Source of the DNA: Leclercia adecarboxylata
GTDB taxonomy: Bacteria > Pseudomonadota > Gammaproteobacteria > Enterobacterales > Enterobacteriaceae
Direction: 5' to 3'
DNA length: 64,000 bases
Assembly (NCBI GenBank): GCA_002360945.1
Contig: DERO01000003.1
Location: forward strand, 62,001 to 126,000
Every line of letters starts with the position of its first letter. The stretch's first letter is position 1. Made by a program: the position numbers and the translations under genes. Of this stretch, positions 38,662 to 48,656 are shown piece by piece. The notes beneath the pieces were generated by a model. That model saw only the letters and a program-made list of their open reading frames with translations. It ran no database searches and was not told the origin of the DNA.

Positions 38662-39527
38662 CGGCGAACCGGAATCAGGTATTCGCAGCGCAAATCGATT
38701 GGGCGTTCGTCCGGCTTAACATCGGTTGACGGATAGTAACGCTCAATATCCTGACCCTTTCTGCGGTTCAGGTTCAGCATCGGCATGCAGGTACCGTAGA
38801 CCGTCATGATAAAGTCCTGCACGCCGGTTCCCAGCCCTTCATAGGTGAACATCACGTATTCGCCGCCTTCCACCACCACCGGTTTCGAGCCCTGGATATA
38901 GCCGTTGGCCATCTCAGGCGTTAACGCCGTGGTGTAGAAGACCTCCTGCTCGTCATCTTTTTCCAGACTTGGGCGCGTCTCGTTCAGGCCATACAGCAAC
39001 GGCGGAATGGCCGGGGCGTGGCTGAGGAAATCACGCCAGAACTGGACCCGCATCTGGTGACGGAACTCGGAGATCTGCTCCAGCGAGCAAGAGTAGCTTT
39101 GGGTGGTGCCGATCAGATGGGTTTCCGGCAGGGTGACCATCTCGTGCTTCGGCATTTCGAATTCGCCCAGACGCAGCGGCGGGCGCATCCCGAACGAGCT
39201 CCAGTCCGGCGAGCGGCGATAGAGTGCAGGGGTCAAGGAGAACTGTTTTTTGAACGCGCGGGTAAAGGTCTGCTGCGAATCGAAACGATACTGTAAGGCG
39301 ATGTCCAGAATAGGGCGCGCAGTTAAGCGAAGCGCTACGGCGGATTTGGAAAGACGACGCGCGCGGATATAGGCGCCGATGGCGTGACCGGTGACATCCT
39401 TGAACATCCGTTGTAAATGCCACTTAGAATATCCCGCTTTTGCCGCCACATTATCCAGTGACAAAGGCTGGTCCAGATGGCCTTCCAGCCAGGTAAGAAG
39501 ATCGCGAATAATTCCAGCCTGATCCAT
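38658..39527 (-). CDS. rob: Right-origin-binding AraC/XylS-type regulator Rob
   Basis: 289 residues, the E. coli length. It activates the mar/sox/rob regulon (efflux, solvent and bile tolerance) and binds oriC. The AraC-type DNA-binding domain is N-terminal (1-105), with two helix-turn-helices (LSLDNVAAKAGYSKWHLQRMF and PILDIALQYRFDSQQTFTRAF). The C-terminal GyrI-like ligand-binding domain (about 120-289) is intact. It is divergent from creA over 213 bases in which I see no further gene. Confidence 0.97.
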   Translation of the reverse strand: MDQAGIIRDLLTWLEGHLDQPLSLDNVAAKAGYSKWHLQRMFKDVTGHAIGAYIRARRLSKSAVALRLTARPILDIALQYRFDSQQTFTRAFKKQFSLTPALYRRSPDWSSFGMRPPLRLGEFEMPKHEMVTLPETHLIGTTQSYSCSLEQISEFRHQMRVQFWRDFLSHAPAIPPLLYGLNETRPSLEKDDEQEVFYTTALTPEMANGYIQGSKPVVVEGGEYVMFTYEGLGTGVQDFIMTVYGTCMPMLNLNRRKGQDIERYYPSTDVKPDERPIDLRCEYLIPVRR

Positions 39528-39740
39528 ATACTATCCTCATCCTTAATACAGCAGACACCCTGCTAACAGGTTAGCGGATAATAGCATTTTTTGATGTTTT
39601 AGCATTCAGTGTTTTTTTTGCGCTTAAATGCGCTTTACCCTCCATTCCGGGCGGATATATTCTAATCCTGTGATCTTGCTACTTTTTTTCTCATGATTGT
39701 TGAATAATGACGCAATGCAATTTTCAAATATGGTAACAAT

Positions 39741-40211
39741 ATGAAATACAAGACATTGATCCTCACCACGCTGCTGTTATTAACCGGTCATGCCGCGCAG
39801 GCAGAAGAAATTGGTTCCGTTGATACCGTATTTAAGGTTTTCGGTCCCGACCATAAAATCGTCGTAGAAGCCTTTGACGATCCCGATGTGAAAAACGTGA
39901 CCTGCTATATTAGTCGCGCCAAAACAGGTGGGATCAAAGGCGGGCTGGGGCTGGCGGAAGACACCTCCGATGCGGCTATCTCTTGCCAGCAGGTCGGGCC
40001 GGTTGAGCTGAGCGATAAGATCAAAAACGGCAAGTCGCAGGGCGAAGTGGTGTTCCAGAAACGCACCTCGCTGGTGTTCAAAAAACTGCAGGTCGTGCGT
40101 TTCTATGATGCGAAGCGTAACGCGCTGGCCTACCTGGCCTACTCGGACAAGGTCGTGGAGGGATCGCCGAAAAACGCCCTCAGCGCGGTGCCGATTATGC
40201 CGTGGCATTAA
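39741..40211 (+). CDS. creA: CreA, secreted DUF1131/CreA family protein
   Basis: 156 residues (E. coli 157). The signal peptide [21 protein letters not shown] is followed by a small mature domain with two cysteines (NVTCYISRA and AISCQQVG) that may form a disulfide. It is the first gene of creABCD; the function is unknown. creB follows after 14 bases. Confidence 0.93.
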   Translation: MKYKTLILTTLLLLTGHAAQAEEIGSVDTVFKVFGPDHKIVVEAFDDPDVKNVTCYISRAKTGGIKGGLGLAEDTSDAAISCQQVGPVELSDKIKNGKSQGEVVFQKRTSLVFKKLQVVRFYDAKRNALAYLAYSDKVVEGSPKNALSAVPIMPWH

Positions 40212-40225
40212 GTCAGGGATATCCC

Positions 40226-40915
40226 ATGCAACAACCTGTGGTCTGGCTGGTTGAAGACGAAATCAGCATCGCTGAGACGCTGATCTACATGCTCCAGCAG
40301 GAGGGCTTTGCGGTGAAGGCCTTCGAACGCGGCCTGCCGGTGCTGGAGGAGGCGCGTCGGCAGATCCCGGCGCTCGCCATTCTCGATGTCGGCCTGCCGG
40401 ATATCAGCGGCTTTGAGCTGTGCCGCCAGCTGCTGGCACAGCATCCCACGCTGCCGGTGCTTTTCCTGACCGCCCGCAGCGATGAGGTGGATAAGCTGCT
40501 CGGGCTGGAGATCGGCGCGGATGATTACGTCGCCAAACCCTTCTCGCCCCGGGAAGTGTGCGCCCGGGTGCGCACCATCTTACGGCGGATGCAAAAATCT
40601 GCAGCGCCGTCTGAGAGGGTCCGTATTGGCCAGTTTGAACTGAACGAACCCGCCGCCCGCATTAGCTGGTGCGGAGAGCCATTGCCGCTGACGCGCTACG
40701 AATTCCTGCTGCTCAAAACGCTGCTGCAGGCACCGGGCCGCGTCTATTCCCGCCAGCAGTTGATGGATAAAGTCTGGGGGGAGGAGGGCGATAGCTTCGA
40801 TCGCACCGTGGACACCCACATCAAGACCCTGCGCGCCAAGCTGCGGGCGGTGAATGACCAGCTTTCCCCCATCAGCACCCACCGCGGCATGGGCTACAGC
40901 CTGGGACTCGGTTAA
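40226..40915 (+). CDS. creB: Response regulator CreB
   Basis: 229 residues, the E. coli length, starting at MQQPVVWLVEDE. OmpR-type regulator: the receiver domain has the acidic pair E10/D11, phosphoacceptor D54 (AILDVGLPD) and the switch lysine in VAKPFSP; the C-terminal winged helix is at about 130-228. Activated by CreC, it binds TTCAC-N6-TTCAC tags, one of which precedes creD in this window. It overlaps creC by one base (TAATG). Confidence 0.96.
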   Translation: MQQPVVWLVEDEISIAETLIYMLQQEGFAVKAFERGLPVLEEARRQIPALAILDVGLPDISGFELCRQLLAQHPTLPVLFLTARSDEVDKLLGLEIGADDYVAKPFSPREVCARVRTILRRMQKSAAPSERVRIGQFELNEPAARISWCGEPLPLTRYEFLLLKTLLQAPGRVYSRQQLMDKVWGEEGDSFDRTVDTHIKTLRAKLRAVNDQLSPISTHRGMGYSLGLG

Positions 40916-42339
40916 TGCGTATTGGCATGCGGCTGCTGCTGGGGTACTTCCTGATTGTGGCCATTGCGGCGTGGTTTGTGCTGTCGATCTTTGTCCAGGA
41001 GGTAAAGCCCGGCGTGCGCAGGGCCACGGAAGGGACCCTGATCGACACCGCGACGCTGCTGGCCGAAGTCGGGCGGGACGATTTGCTCTCAGGCGATGCG
41101 CAGCAGGGCAGGCTGGCCCAGGCCTTTTCGCAGCTTCATCAGCGGCCTTTTCGCGCCAATATCAGCGGCATTCATAAAGTGCGTAACGAGTATCACGTCT
41201 ACATGACCGATGCCCATGGCCGGGTGGTGTTTGATTCCGCCGGGCGTGCCGTGGGGCAGGATTATTCGCGCTGGAACGACGTCTGGCTGACCCTGCGCGG
41301 TGACTATGGTGCCCGCAGTACGCCGGGCAACCCGGACGATCCCGAGAGTACGGTGATGTACGTGGCCGCGCCGGTGGTCGATCGAGGCAAAATTATCGGC
41401 GTGCTGTCGGTCGGGAAACCCAACAGCGCGATGGCACCGGTCATCAAGCGCAGCGAGCGGCGGATCCTTTGGGCCGGCGGGGCGCTGCTGGGCATTGCGT
41501 TGCTGATTGGTCTGGCGGTGGCCTGGTGGATCAACCGCTCGATTCACACCCTGTCGCGCTATGCCGACTCGGTCACCAGCGATACCCCGCTGCCGTTGCC
41601 CGATCCGGGCAGCAGCGAACTGCGCAAGCTGGCGCAGGCGCTGGAAAATATGCGTATTCGCCTCGAGGGGAAGAATTACATTGAGCACTACGTCCATGCG
41701 CTTACCCACGAGCTGAAAAGCCCACTGGCCGCGATTCGCGGCGCGGCGGAGATTCTGGCCGAACAGCCGCCGCCTCAGGTGGCCGCCCGGTTTATCGACA
41801 ATATTCTGGTGCAAAACGCGCGTATGCAGTCGCTGGTGGAAAAGCTCCTCGCCCAGGCGCGGCTGGAGAATCGGGTAGAGATTGTCCCGGTGAATGTCAG
41901 CGTTGATGCACTCTTTACGCGGCTTGCCGATGCGCGGGCAGCAACGCTGGCAGCGAAAAACCTCATCCTGACCCGTCAGGGTACGTCGTGTTCCGTGGAG
42001 GGGGATCTCGAGCTGCTTGAGCAGGCGCTGGGCAATTTGCTGGACAACGCCATCGACTTCACCCCGCCGGGTGGGGCGATCCAGCTTGCGGCCACGGAAG
42101 CCCACGGGCAGGTAAACCTCACCGTGACCGACAGCGGCGGCGGGATCCCGGATTACGCCCTGGCGCGGATTTTTGAACGCTTCTACTCGCTCCCGCGCGC
42201 GAACGGGCTGAAAAGCAGCGGGCTCGGGCTGGCTTTTGTGCAGGAGGTGGCGCGTCTGCATCAGGGCAGCATTGATTTGCACAATCGGCCCGCAGGTGGG
42301 GTGGTGGCCACGCTGAGACTTCACCGTCCCTTCACATAG
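40915..42339 (+). CDS. creC: Sensor histidine kinase CreC
   Basis: 474 residues, the E. coli length. A membrane segment at the N-terminus (7-29), a periplasmic sensor domain (30-180) and a second membrane segment near 185-205 are followed by HAMP, the phosphoacceptor box VHALTHELKSP (H265), the N box QALGNLLDNAID, and the ATP lid with DSGGGIPD and SSGLGLAF. It responds to carbon source and growth conditions and phosphorylates CreB. Its 3' end contains the cre tag for creD. Confidence 0.96.
   Translation: MRIGMRLLLGYFLIVAIAAWFVLSIFVQEVKPGVRRATEGTLIDTATLLAEVGRDDLLSGDAQQGRLAQAFSQLHQRPFRANISGIHKVRNEYHVYMTDAHGRVVFDSAGRAVGQDYSRWNDVWLTLRGDYGARSTPGNPDDPESTVMYVAAPVVDRGKIIGVLSVGKPNSAMAPVIKRSERRILWAGGALLGIALLIGLAVAWWINRSIHTLSRYADSVTSDTPLPLPDPGSSELRKLAQALENMRIRLEGKNYIEHYVHALTHELKSPLAAIRGAAEILAEQPPPQVAARFIDNILVQNARMQSLVEKLLAQARLENRVEIVPVNVSVDALFTRLADARAATLAAKNLILTRQGTSCSVEGDLELLEQALGNLLDNAIDFTPPGGAIQLAATEAHGQVNLTVTDSGGGIPDYALARIFERFYSLPRANGLKSSGLGLAFVQEVARLHQGSIDLHNRPAGGVVATLRLHRPFT
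42320..42335 (+). promoter_or_regulatory. CreB-binding cre tag upstream of creD
   Basis: TTCAC-CGTCCC-TTCAC is an exact match to the published cre tag TTCACnnnnnnTTCAC. It lies inside the last codons of creC, 63 bases before creD. Confidence 0.85.
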
Positions 42340-42397
42340 CTTCAAACTGGCCCCACATAGCGCAGTTAGGCTCTCCTCATCACAAAGGAGAGCTATC

Positions 42398-43747
42398 ATG
42401 AAATCCCCCCTGTTCTGGAAAATCAGCACCCTGTTAGGGTGCATTCTGCTGTTACTCGTCCCGCTGATGATGGTGGGTAATCTGATCTCGGAGCGCGAGA
42501 GCTATCGCAACGAGGTCGAAAACACGCTGCGTCAAAGCACCAGTGGCCCACAGCAGTTGGTTGGCCCGCTTGTCGCCATTCCGGTGACGGAAACTTACTT
42601 CAAGGCTGAGGACGGAAAGCAGGTTGAGTATAAGAAGCGCTACATGCACTTCATCCTGCCGGAGTCGCTACAGGTCAATGGCAATCAGCACGTTGAGTCG
42701 CGAAGCATCGGGATCTATGACGGGCAGATCTGGAACACCGAGCTTAAAATTACTGCCCGATTTACGCTTGAGGAGCTGGACCAGCTGAAGGGTGAAACCA
42801 TGACGCTGGGGCAGCCATTTATCGTGGTCGGCGTCGGCGATTCGCGAGGCATTGGCGCGGTCAGCGTTTCAAAAATCAACGGTGAGACGTTAAGCATCGA
42901 GCCCGGGGCGGGTGTTTATGGGGCGTTATCCGGCATTCACATCCCGCTGAGTGATAAAGCGCTGGAGGCGAAAAGCTTCCCGCTGGAGATGTCTCTGAAC
43001 CTGACAGGCACCGGCAGCTTTGCAGTGGTGCCGGTGGGGCGGAATAGCGCCATGACCCTCAACAGCAACTGGCCGCATCCGGGTTTTATGGGCAATTACC
43101 TGCCGGTGAAGCATCAAATTAGCGATTCCGGTTTCCAGGCTAACTGGCAGAGCAGCTGGTTCGCCAATAACCTCGGCGGCTGGTTCAACGACAACGAGGT
43201 TCCTGAATGGCGTGCGATCCCGGCCTTTAGCGTGACGGTCGCGACCCCTGCGGATCAGTATCAACTCACGGACCGTGCGATTAAGTACGCCATTCTGCTG
43301 ATTGCCCTGACCTTTATGGCGTTCTTTGTCTTCGAGACCTTAACCGGGCTGCGCCTGCACCCGATGCAGTATCTGCTGGTCGGGCTGTCGCTGGTGCTGT
43401 TCTATCTGGTACTGCTGGCGCTGTCAGAGCATGTTGGGTTTACGCCCGCCTGGGTTATTGCCAGCCTGGTGGGGGCGGTCATGAACGGCGTTTATCTGCA
43501 GGCGGTACTGAAAAGCTGGAAACGCAGCGGCATGTTTGTGCTGGCGCTGCTGGGGCTGGACGTGGTGATGTGGTTCCTGCTGCGATCGGAGGATAGCGCG
43601 CTGCTGCTGGGTTCGGCCGTACTGGCGCTGGCGCTGTTTGCGGTGATGTATCTCACCCGACACTTTGACTGGTACTCGCTTTCCCAGCCGAAGCGTCCGC
43701 AGCCACCCGCGGAACCGGATAAAGAGGCAATGCGGTTGTGGAAATAA
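42398..43747 (+). CDS. creD: Inner membrane protein CreD
   Basis: 449 residues (E. coli 450). One N-terminal membrane segment (8-29), a large periplasmic domain (30-295) and about five C-terminal spans (AILLIALTFMAFFVF onward) end in a Pro/Lys-rich cytoplasmic tail. CreD responds to CreBC and is linked to beta-lactam tolerance and colicin E2 resistance when overproduced. The cre tag in front shows it is a direct CreB target. A strong terminator follows. Confidence 0.94.
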   Translation: MKSPLFWKISTLLGCILLLLVPLMMVGNLISERESYRNEVENTLRQSTSGPQQLVGPLVAIPVTETYFKAEDGKQVEYKKRYMHFILPESLQVNGNQHVESRSIGIYDGQIWNTELKITARFTLEELDQLKGETMTLGQPFIVVGVGDSRGIGAVSVSKINGETLSIEPGAGVYGALSGIHIPLSDKALEAKSFPLEMSLNLTGTGSFAVVPVGRNSAMTLNSNWPHPGFMGNYLPVKHQISDSGFQANWQSSWFANNLGGWFNDNEVPEWRAIPAFSVTVATPADQYQLTDRAIKYAILLIALTFMAFFVFETLTGLRLHPMQYLLVGLSLVLFYLVLLALSEHVGFTPAWVIASLVGAVMNGVYLQAVLKSWKRSGMFVLALLGLDVVMWFLLRSEDSALLLGSAVLALALFAVMYLTRHFDWYSLSQPKRPQPPAEPDKEAMRLWK

Positions 43748-43775
43748 AAAACGGCGCGAAAGCGCCGTTTTTTTA
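43747..43775. terminator. Two-way terminator between creD and arcA
   Basis: ACGGCGC/GCGCCGT arms with GAAA loop, A6 before and T7 after, serving convergent creD and arcA. Confidence 0.9.
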
Positions 43776-43791
43776 TGACTGAGGTGCGGGA

Positions 43792-44508
43792 TTACTCCTG
43801 CAGATCACCACAGAAACGATAGCCTTCACCGTGAATGGTGGCGATGATTTCTGGGGTATCCGGCGTGGATTCGAAGTGCTTACGAATACGGCGGATAGTC
43901 ACGTCAACGGTACGGTCGTGCGGCTTGAGCTCACGGCCGGTCATTTTTTTCAGCAGCTCTGCACGGGACTGGATCTTGCCCGGATTTTCGCAGAAGTGCA
44001 GCATGGCACGGAATTCACTGCGCGGCAGTTTGTACTGGTCGCCCTGCGGGCTCACAAGGGAACGGCTATTAATATCAAGTTCCCAGCCGTTGAATTTGTA
44101 GCTGTCTACGCTACGACGCTCTTCGCTGACCGTGCCCAGGTTCATGGTACGGGACAGCAGATTGCGTGCACGAATGGTTAACTCGCGAGGGTTAAACGGT
44201 TTGGTGATATAGTCATCCGCACCGATCTCCAGGCCGAGAATTTTATCAACTTCGTTGTCGCGGCCCGTCAGGAACATTAACGCAACGTTCGCCTGCTCAC
44301 GCAGCTCGCGTGCCAGCAGAAGGCCGTTTTTACCCGGCAGGTTAATGTCCATGATGACCAGGTTGATATCATTTTCAGAAAGGATCTGATGCATCTCTGC
44401 GCCATCGGTCGCTTCAAAGACATCGTAGCCTTCTGCTTCGAAAATGCTCTTTAACGTGTTGCGTGTTACCAACTCGTCTTCAACGATAAGAATGTGCGGG
44501 GTCTGCAT
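43792..44508 (-). CDS. arcA: Aerobic respiration control regulator ArcA
   Basis: 238 residues, the E. coli length and nearly the E. coli sequence. OmpR-type regulator: acidic pocket E10/D11, phosphoacceptor D54 (VIMDINLPG), switch lysine in YITKPFNP; the winged helix is at about 135-234. Phosphorylated by ArcB when the quinone pool is reduced, it represses aerobic metabolism genes. The 635 bases upstream are well conserved with E. coli and carry an FNR-like site and the small yjjY frame. Confidence 0.98.
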   Translation of the reverse strand: MQTPHILIVEDELVTRNTLKSIFEAEGYDVFEATDGAEMHQILSENDINLVIMDINLPGKNGLLLARELREQANVALMFLTGRDNEVDKILGLEIGADDYITKPFNPRELTIRARNLLSRTMNLGTVSEERRSVDSYKFNGWELDINSRSLVSPQGDQYKLPRSEFRAMLHFCENPGKIQSRAELLKKMTGRELKPHDRTVDVTIRRIRKHFESTPDTPEIIATIHGEGYRFCGDLQE

Positions 44509-44603
44509 GTTTGCTACCTAAATTGCCAACTAAATCGAAACAGGAAGTACAAAAGTCCCTGACCTGCCTGATACATGCCACAAATTAACATGACCGGCGT
44601 AAC

Positions 44604-44744
44604 GTGACTAAAGTACGTAATTGCGTTCTTGATGCACTTTCCATCAACGTCAACAACATCATTAGCTTGGTCGTGGGTACTTTCCCTCTGGACCCGACAG
44701 TGTCAAAAACGGCTGTCATCCTAACCATTTTAACAGCAACATAA
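44604..44744 (+). CDS. yjjY: YjjY, 46-residue conserved small ORF
   Basis: A GTG-started frame reads MTKVRNCVLDALSINVNN and on to ILTILTAT, matching the E. coli YjjY entry almost residue for residue. It lies in the arcA promoter region on the opposite strand. No convincing ribosome site precedes the GTG (GGCGTAAC). The conservation could come from arcA control DNA rather than from a protein. Listed because it is annotated in relatives; a real protein is uncertain. Confidence 0.45.
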   Translation: MTKVRNCVLDALSINVNNIISLVVGTFPLDPTVSKTAVILTILTAT

Positions 44745-44785
44745 CAGGTTAAGAGACACCGGACACCCAATAAAACTACGCTTCG

Positions 44786-44799
44786 TTGACATATATCAA
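44786..44799 (-). promoter_or_regulatory. FNR-like site in the arcA upstream region
   Basis: TTGAC-ATAT-ATCAA differs at one base from TTGATnnnnATCAA. E. coli arcA is activated by FNR from a site in the same region. Confidence 0.6.
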
Positions 44800-45143
44800 A
44801 TTCAATTGTAGCACGTTAACAGTTTGATGAAATCATCGTAGCGGATTGCTAGCCTTTGTCACATTTTTTCAATAAACCAACCAGTTGCGTTCATTGATTA
44901 ATAAACAAGGCGAATCCAATGTCAACACCCATCACAGGAAAGCATTATCATTATTAAACATAAGGATAAGTGCTATTCTTTAACATTATCGCGTAAAGTT
45001 CATTGATGAAATAGTGTAGTGATTTTAATTTGTAGTGAAACGCTATTTCGGTGATTTGTGTTGCAATTTTGTAAATTCGTGCTGCGTAATATGTTGATGT
45101 CCATCACATTTTTATCGGCTAACTGCCTAAAAAGAGAGCATAA

Positions 45144-45830
45144 ATGCATTTGTCAATCGTACTGGTATCCCCCGCAAGAGCAGAAAACATCGGTGCTGCC
45201 GCACGCGCCATGAAGACCATGGGGTTTACTGATTTACGTATCGTTGCCAGTGACGCACATCAGGATCCGGCGGCGCGGCGTGTGGCGCACGGCTCGGGAG
45301 ATATTCTTGATAATATAACCACTTACGACACGCTCGCCGACGCGCTGCACGATATTTCGTTTACCGTCGCCACCACCGCCCGCGGCCGTTCGAAGTTTCA
45401 TTACTACGCCACGCCGGCTGAACTGGTACCGCTGATGGCAGAAAAAAGCCAGTGGATGCCAAAGATGGCGCTGGTGTTTGGCCGCGAAGATTCCGGCCTG
45501 ACCAATGATGAACTGGCTCTGGCAGACGTGTTGACCGGCGTCCCGATGGTGGCGGATTACCCGTCGCTGAATTTAGGCCAGGCGGTGATGGTCTACTGCT
45601 ATCAATTAGCTTCTCTGATGCAAATGCCGGTTGCCCCGGTGGCAGCAGTCGACGAAAACCAGCTTGCCGCTTTACGTGCGCGCACCGATCGTCTGCTGGA
45701 CTCGTTGAATGTCGCTGACGATCAAAAAATGGTGGATTGGCTACAGCAGCGGCTGGGTTTGTTAGCTCAGCGAGACACGGCAATGTTGCACCGATTGCTG
45801 CACGATATCGAAAAAAAGCTGGCAGAGTAA
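45144..45830 (+). CDS. yjtD: TrmH-family RNA methyltransferase YjtD (LasT)
   Basis: 228 residues, a SPOUT-fold 2'-O-methyltransferase related to TrmJ. The N-terminal opening LVSPARAENIGAAARAMKTMG holds the conserved Asn-Ile-Gly and Arg of motif 1, FGREDSGLTNDEL is motif 2, and PSLNLGQAVMVYCYQL is motif 3 with the SAM knot. Substrates of this protein are not well established; a tRNA or rRNA target is inferred from family. It is the last gene before the thr control region. Confidence 0.92.
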   Translation: MHLSIVLVSPARAENIGAAARAMKTMGFTDLRIVASDAHQDPAARRVAHGSGDILDNITTYDTLADALHDISFTVATTARGRSKFHYYATPAELVPLMAEKSQWMPKMALVFGREDSGLTNDELALADVLTGVPMVADYPSLNLGQAVMVYCYQLASLMQMPVAPVAAVDENQLAALRARTDRLLDSLNVADDQKMVDWLQQRLGLLAQRDTAMLHRLLHDIEKKLAE

Positions 45831-45963
45831 TCGTCTGTCATAGCCTTTAGTTATGGTTAAAGATTCCAGTTTAAGGGTTTGATACGGCCCGATCCGGGCA
45901 GAAATAAAATCTCAGACAGCGAGACCTGACAGGGTCGGGAAAGGCGCTTAAATCAGAAATTCG

Positions 45964-45992
45964 TTGACTTAGCGGCACGTATGCTTTAACCA
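45964..45992 (+). promoter_or_regulatory. thr operon promoter
   Basis: TTGACT (45964-45969) and TTTAACCA (45985-45992) reproduce the E. coli thr promoter layout, including the ACCAATA stretch around the -10. Confidence 0.75.
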
Positions 45993-46042
45993 ATAGAGTC
46001 AGACAGCACAGACAGATAATAATGACAGAGTACACAACATCC

Positions 46043-46111
46043 ATGAAACGCATCAGCATCACCACCATTACCACAACCATCATCATTACCACAGGTAACG
46101 GTGCGGGCTGA
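46043..46111 (+). CDS. thrL: thr operon leader peptide ThrL
   Basis: 22 residues, one longer than E. coli, made of runs of Thr and Ile codons (8 Thr, 6 Ile) and ending in TGNGAG. Starved ribosomes stall on these codons, which prevents the downstream terminator from forming. An in-frame ATG seven codons upstream exists, but the MKRIS start is the conserved one. Confidence 0.95.
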   Translation: MKRISITTITTTIIITTGNGAG

Positions 46112-46133
46112 CGCGTACAGGAAAGAAAGAAAA

Positions 46134-46166
46134 AAGCCCGCACCTGAACAGTGCGGGCTTTTTTTT
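46134..46166 (+). terminator. thr attenuator
   Basis: Perfect ten-base arms AAGCCCGCAC/GTGCGGGCTT with loop CTGAACA and a T8 run. GGTGCGGGCT at the end of thrL can pair with the left arm to form the antiterminator. Confidence 0.95.
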
Positions 46167-46192
46167 CGGCTAAAGATCACGAGGTAACAACC

Positions 46193-48655
46193 ATGCGAGT
46201 GTTGAAGTTTGGCGGTACATCAGTGGCAAATGCAGAACGATTTCTGCGTGTTGCCGACATCCTGGAGAGCAATGCCAGGCAGGGGCAGGCGGCGACGGTA
46301 CTCTCTGCCCCGGCTAAAATTACCAACCACCTGGTGGCGATGATTGAAAAAACCATCGGTGGGCAGGATGCACTGGTGAACATCAGCGACGCAGAGCAGA
46401 TCTTTGCCAGCCTGCTGCAAGGCCTGGCGGATGCCCAACCCGGCTTTCCGCATGCCCAGCTGAAAGGTTTTGTTGAGCAAGAGTTTGCCCAGATTAAACA
46501 CGTTCTGCATGGTATCAGCCTGTTGGGGCAGTGCCCGGACAGCATTAACGCGGCGCTGATCTGCCGCGGTGAAAAACTCTCTATCGCCATCATGGCGGGT
46601 CTGCTGGAAGCGCGTGGCCATAATGTCACCGTGATCGACCCCGTTGAAAAACTGCTCGCTGTTGGCCATTACCTCGAATCTACCGTAGATATTGCCGAAT
46701 CTACCCGTCGCATTGCGGCAGGCAAAATTCCTGCTGACCATATGATCCTGATGGCGGGCTTTACCGCCGGGAATGAAAAAGGGGAGCTGGTGGTGCTGGG
46801 CCGTAACGGCTCCGACTACTCTGCCGCCGTGCTGGCTGCCTGTCTGCGCGCCGACTGTTGCGAGATCTGGACCGACGTCGACGGCGTGTATACCTGCGAC
46901 CCGCGCCAGGTGCCGGATGCCCGCCTGCTGAAGTCGATGTCGTATCAGGAGGCGATGGAGCTCTCCTACTTCGGCGCCAAAGTCCTTCACCCTCGCACCA
47001 TTGCCCCTATCGCCCAGTTCCAGATCCCATGCCTGATTAAAAATACCGGTAATCCGCAGGCGCCAGGTACGCTGATTGGTGCCAGCAATGACGAAGACGG
47101 CCTGCCGGTTAAAGGCATCTCTAACCTCAACAACATGGCAATGTTCAACGTCTCCGGCCCGGGCATGAAGGGCATGGTGGGGATGGCGGCACGCGTCTTC
47201 GCCGCGATGTCGCGTAACGGCATCTCGGTGGTGCTGATCACCCAGTCCTCTTCTGAATACAGCATCAGCTTCTGCGTCCCGCAGGTGGACTGCCTGCGTG
47301 CCCGTCGGGCGCTGGAGGAGGAGTTCTACCTCGAGCTGAAGGAAGAGCTGCTCGAGCCCATCGCCATTCAGGAGCATCTGGCGATCATCTCCGTGGTCGG
47401 GGACGGCATGCGCACCCTGCGCGGCATCTCGGCGAAATTCTTTGCGGCGCTGGCGCGGGCGAACATCAATATCGTCGCCATTGCCCAGGGCTCTTCCGAG
47501 CGCTCCATCTCCGTGGTGGTGAATAACGACGATGCCACCACCGGCGTGCGCGTCACCCATCAGATGCTGTTCAACACCGATCAGGTGATCGAAGTGTTCC
47601 TGATTGGCGTTGGCGGCGTGGGCGGTGCGTTACTGGAGCAGCTCAAGCGTCAGCAGGAGTGGCTCAAGAAGAAGCATATCGATCTGCGCATCTGCGGCAT
47701 CGCGAATTCAAAAGCGCTGTTGACCAACGTTCACGGGCTGAACCTCGAGAACTGGCAGGCTGAACTGGCGGAGGCGAAAGAGCCGTTCAATCTGGGCCGC
47801 CTGATCCGCCTGGTGAAAGAGTACCATCTGCTGAACCCGGTGATTGTCGACTGTACGTCGCACCAGGCGGTAGCCGATCAATATGCCGACTTCCTGCGTG
47901 AAGGCTTCCACGTGGTCACGCCGAATAAAAAGGCCAATACCTCATCGATGGATTACTACCATCAGATGCGCCATGCGGCGGCGAAATCCCGCCGTAAGTT
48001 CCTCTACGACACTAACGTCGGCGCAGGGCTGCCAGTTATCGAAAACCTGCAAAACCTGCTCAATGCCGGTGATGAACTGCAGCGTTTCTCCGGCATCCTG
48101 TCAGGCTCGCTCTCCTTTATCTTCGGCAAGCTGGACGAAGGCATGAGCCTGTCGGAAGCGACCAAAGTGGCGCGCGAGTTGGGCTACACCGAGCCGGATC
48201 CGCGTGACGACCTCTCCGGCACCGACGTGGCGCGCAAGCTGCTGATCCTCGCCCGTGAAACGGGGCGTGAACTGGAGCTGTCGGATATCGTGATCGAACC
48301 GGTATTACCAGAAAGTTTTGACGACTCCGGCGACGTGGCGACCTTTATGGCGAATCTGCCGCAGCTTGACGACGCCTTCGCGGCTCGCGTTGCAAAAGCC
48401 CGTGATGAAGGGAAGGTATTACGCTATGTTGGCAACATCGAAGAAGACGGCGTCTGCCGGGTGAAGATGGCGGCGGTAGACGGTAACGATCCGCTGTTCA
48501 AAGTGAAAAATGGCGAAAACGCCCTCGCGTTTTACAGCCACTATTATCAGCCACTGCCGTTGGTCCTTCGCGGCTATGGCGCAGGGAACGATGTGACGGC
48601 GGCGGGTGTGTTTGCCGATCTGCTGCGTACCCTGTCATGGAAGTTAGGAGTTTAA
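46193..48655 (+). CDS. thrA: Bifunctional aspartokinase I / homoserine dehydrogenase I
   Basis: 820 residues, the E. coli length, starting at MRVLKFGG. The N-terminal aspartokinase carries KFGGTS (5-10) and the ACT regulatory repeats that bind threonine (about 315-450). The C-terminal homoserine dehydrogenase starts near 465 with the NAD(P)-binding [10 protein letters not shown], and the catalytic Lys/Asp region is in [16 protein letters not shown]. It catalyses the first and third steps of threonine synthesis. thrB begins after one base. Confidence 0.98.
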   Translation: MRVLKFGGTSVANAERFLRVADILESNARQGQAATVLSAPAKITNHLVAMIEKTIGGQDALVNISDAEQIFASLLQGLADAQPGFPHAQLKGFVEQEFAQIKHVLHGISLLGQCPDSINAALICRGEKLSIAIMAGLLEARGHNVTVIDPVEKLLAVGHYLESTVDIAESTRRIAAGKIPADHMILMAGFTAGNEKGELVVLGRNGSDYSAAVLAACLRADCCEIWTDVDGVYTCDPRQVPDARLLKSMSYQEAMELSYFGAKVLHPRTIAPIAQFQIPCLIKNTGNPQAPGTLIGASNDEDGLPVKGISNLNNMAMFNVSGPGMKGMVGMAARVFAAMSRNGISVVLITQSSSEYSISFCVPQVDCLRARRALEEEFYLELKEELLEPIAIQEHLAIISVVGDGMRTLRGISAKFFAALARANINIVAIAQGSSERSISVVVNNDDATTGVRVTHQMLFNTDQVIEVFLIGVGGVGGALLEQLKRQQEWLKKKHIDLRICGIANSKALLTNVHGLNLENWQAELAEAKEPFNLGRLIRLVKEYHLLNPVIVDCTSHQAVADQYADFLREGFHVVTPNKKANTSSMDYYHQMRHAAAKSRRKFLYDTNVGAGLPVIENLQNLLNAGDELQRFSGILSGSLSFIFGKLDEGMSLSEATKVARELGYTEPDPRDDLSGTDVARKLLILARETGRELELSDIVIEPVLPESFDDSGDVATFMANLPQLDDAFAARVAKARDEGKVLRYVGNIEEDGVCRVKMAAVDGNDPLFKVKNGENALAFYSHYYQPLPLVLRGYGAGNDVTAAGVFADLLRTLSWKLGV

Positions 48656-48656
48656 C

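Noticed and set aside
45886..45898. Terminator after yjtD (GCCCGATCCGGGC)
   Set aside because: Only five paired bases and a three-base loop with no T-run.
46220..47560. 446-codon frame opposite thrA
   Set aside because: Shadow of thrA, rich in His/Gly/Asp, with no start signal.
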